Below, in pieces: positions 62,093 through 64,000 of a stretch of DNA of 64,000 nucleotides (positions within the stretch are counted from its first letter, which is position 1; each line of letters opens with the position of its first letter). Under the pieces are notes generated by a model, which had not been told where the DNA came from, searched no databases, and was given only the letters and a program-made list of their open reading frames with translations. Source of the stretch: Thermothielavioides terrestris NRRL 8126 (lineage: Eukaryota > Ascomycota > Sordariomycetes > Sordariales > Chaetomiaceae); assembly GCF_000226115.1 (NCBI RefSeq), contig NC_016458.1:3506001-3570000 (forward strand), written 5' to 3'. The position numbers were made by a program, and so were the translations under genes.

Positions 62093-63188
62093 CTTTTTTT
62101 TCTTCTAGTAAATATAGACGTAAACGAAGTAAATAAGTTTTAAAAATATATCGCTATTATAAAGGGAATAAAGAGCTACTATAGAGGCTAAGAGTAGGTA
62201 GATTAAACGTATATAGGATATATATATAAAGGAAGTAGTAGAAAGTTGAGCGTATATAGAAAGAAAAAGGTTATAGAAATAAACTAAGTGTATAGCAGGT
62301 TCTTATTAGGTCTATAGTAGGGTCAAAGCAATAACGATATAGATATAGGACAGTTATACGAAAGATATAGAATATAGCTAATAAAACATAAAACAAATAT
62401 ACGATATAGGAGCCACTAGGAATATAGCACAAGAATAAAGTATATAGAGTAAGACGTAGCGGATAAAGAATATATATAAGGCGAAGATAAGGCGAGAAGA
62501 ACCAACGTATAGAGAGGATAGAGGATAGGACTACGAAGGAGGGATAGGAGTATATAGTAGAAGCGGGAAGAAAATATAGGGCGAGAGGTTTATAGGAGTG
62601 GAGGGGTTTTAATAGTATAAGAGAGAGCTAGGTTATATATAATCAATAAGTACACCTTATATAGTACAGTTGCTATAGAAGAGGGCGTAGAACAGGGAAG
62701 GGGCTAATCAACGTCCTGCTAAAGTAACATAAATAAATAGTCTATAGCTAGGCAGTAGGATAACTATATATAGCGAATACCTAGCAAGCAACTACGCTAG
62801 ACCTCCCTAACAACGAGGTAGGCACTATATAGCTAGAGGCAGGTACTAGCGTTCGTTACAACTAGCACTACGCTAGGCCTAGGCTACGCCTACTATACTT
62901 GCCCCAATTTAGCTCTCTAACTAGACGGGGAGGGTATATTACAGACTAGGCTATACCTAGGCTAGGTATATAGGGCTACGTATAGGATCTACGGCGGTCC
63001 TATAATAGGCCTATAGCGGGCCTATAGTAGGCTCGCCTCGCGCCTAGAATAATATCGGCCTAAACCCCCTACGCAAGCCCCTAAAAACTCTATATACAAG
63101 GACTATAGCTTATATTTCTCCTTTTCCCTCCTTAAGGTAGTTGAATAGAACATTGTACACTTATCTATAGATGCTATAAAGCTAGCAC
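62093..63188. other. Unassigned flank, AT-rich then locally GC-rich; no gene seen
   Basis: From 62106 to about 62640 the plus strand is strongly purine-rich and still RIP-like (TA-rich, few CA/TG). From about 62700 to 63090 it is richer in C/G, with palindromes CTAGGCCTAG (62873-62882) and ATAGGCCTAT (63005-63014) and short repeats of CCTAGGCTA and GGCCTATAG. I find no readable protein in six frames and no family resemblance. By the nesting logic it is the original sequence beside LINE A, so it may be host intergenic DNA or an older, unrecognised repeat. Confidence 0.5.
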
Positions 63189-63605
63189 GTTACAATATAC
63201 TATAAAGACCTAGTAGTTACTATAGGGAGGCCTATAGTCTAAGACTAGTATATACTACTTATACTACTTAAGAGTAAAAGGGGTATATAGGCTCTTATAA
63301 AGTAGCTAATATATATAGGGCGCCTATACAAATATTAGCTTACCGTTAAGTTGAATGTCGAAAGCGAAACTAGGTTCAACAAAGTTATAGAGAGCTAGGT
63401 AGACGAGTAGACAGTGTGTACTAGCCAGGACTATATAGCGAGGGAGTTGCCTATAGAGGGCCCTAAGAGCGGTAACGTAGGTAGAAAGAAAAAGAGGAGG
63501 AAGAGGCGTAGGAAGGTCGGCCTCTAGCTGCCCTAGGCGCGTATATAGCGCCCTTAACGGCAATGATCCTTATGCTAAAGGCGTATTATATAAGTACATA
63601 GTACG
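63189..63605 (+). mobile_element. LINE K fragment (end of ORF2)
   Basis: Matches LINE E about 38450-38870: the TTACAATATACTATAAAGACC start, the zinc-binding region, and the Lys/Arg-rich tail near 63490 (KKKRRKRRRKVGL-like). It lacks the 3' UTR, stem-loop and tail, and is joined directly to Gypsy sequence at about 63606. The tail region is relatively lightly mutated. Both ends are truncated. Confidence 0.8.
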
Positions 63606-63931
63606 CCTATTAGTATACAATTTAGAGACTTTTTTAAGTTATATTAATTAGTATAATTCTAGGCTAGCTTTAGGCTATATCGATTAGTATAATCCTAGAT
63701 CTTTAGTAGGCTATACTAATTAGTATAATTTATTAAATATAGGTTTAAAAGGTTTAGGAAGTAATTCTCTATGCTTTAGTATCTATAATTGCTACTAGGC
63801 CCTCTAATACTAATCTTACCACTTAATCGCTTAGTCCTACTTTTTAGTATCCTTCTAGTGTTTAGGATTCAGTGCTTTAGAAATAAAGGAGTTATAGAGG
63901 ATCTTAAGGATATAGTTCTTCTCTAGGTTAT
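63606..63931 (-). mobile_element. Gypsy chromovirus internal fragment
   Basis: Aligns with LTR-1 about 10535-10870 (the protease-RT spacer), including the TATACTAAT-type near-repeats and TTTAGTAGGCTATA. Its left edge is at the same spot (CCTATTAGTATA..TTTAGAGAC) where LINE B is inserted in LTR-2. No LTR is present. It is cut on the right by LINE L. Confidence 0.8.
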
Positions 63932-64000
63932 ATTATTATTATTATTATTAATCTTATACCGAAGGGGCTCTAGGCGCCCTACCACTAAGGGCAAGCGGTC
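63932..64000 (-). mobile_element. LINE L, 3' end only (continues past window)
   Basis: (ATT)n tail complement after GGTTATAT, then ATCTTATACCGAAGGGGCTCTAGGCGCCC, the variant stem-loop type shared with D/I (written here in two parts: ATCTTATACCGAAGG and GGCTCTAGGCGCCC), then ACTAAGGGCAAGCGG. The rest lies beyond 64000. Confidence 0.85.

Noticed and set aside
62870..63020. Telomere- or rDNA-related sequence
   Set aside because: No TTAGGG-type array and no conserved rRNA core sequence; only short palindromes.
63324..63563. 79-codon minus-strand frame
   Set aside because: Antisense to the basic tail of LINE K ORF2; no support of its own.

Overview
The window looks like a transposon graveyard from a filamentous ascomycete, probably a subtelomeric, pericentromeric or other AT-rich heterochromatic block. 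Almost all of it carries the signature of repeat-induced point mutation (RIP). TpA is extremely common, CpA and TpG are scarce, and every recognisable protein is broken by TAG/TAA at former CAG, CAA and TGG codons, with His to Tyr and Gly to Arg/Ser changes. I found no intact host gene, rRNA or functional tRNA. The species cannot be named from this sequence.

Layout. (1) 1-5120: a Helitron (+) whose 5' end lies outside the window. It has a Rep/Pif1-helicase pseudogene, an antisense DUF3716-like pseudogene, and a well-preserved 3' terminus (hairpin + CTAG) at 5090-5120. (2) 5121-31252: one antisense LINE ('LINE A'), split by the Helitron and by two Ty3/Gypsy chromoviruses: LTR-1 at 6342-13689 (-) with TSD GGTAT, and LTR-2 at 14822-29693 (+) with TSD CTAGC. 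All four LTRs are 386 bp. LTR-2 is itself split by LINE B (17946-23554, -) and a 5'-truncated, only lightly mutated LINE C (26609-28524, +). (3) 31253-62092: a second antisense LINE ('D/I') inserted in a pyrimidine tract next to the 5' end of LINE A. It contains an almost unmutated 865-bp terminal-inverted-repeat element with a minisatellite (31689-32553), LINE E (+), LINE F (+; which holds LINE G, which holds LINE H), and LINE J. (4) 62093-64000: unassigned AT-rich flank, a LINE 3' fragment (K), a Gypsy internal fragment, and the 3' end of another LINE (L).

The LINEs are one related set. A full copy is about 5.58 kb, with a conserved 5' end that can form a hairpin, ORF1 (Gag-like with CCHC-type knuckles), ORF2 (EEP endonuclease, reverse transcriptase, zinc-binding C-terminus, basic tail), a 3' stem-loop near GGCACTAAGTGCC, and a (TAA)n tail. 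They resemble fungal LINEs of the Tad1/I type. The chromoviruses encode Gag with a zinc knuckle, protease, RT, RNase H, integrase and a C-terminal chromodomain. Target-site duplications order the insertions and show nesting up to four deep (D/I > F > G > H). A single later deletion of about 3.6 kb explains the odd F/I junction near 53570.

The parts most worth a second look are the unmutated 31689-32553 element, the precise Helitron 3' end with its antisense cargo gene, the lightly mutated LINE C, the covarying LINE 3' stem-loop, and the repeated insertion of LINEs at ATAT sites that RIP itself makes abundant.
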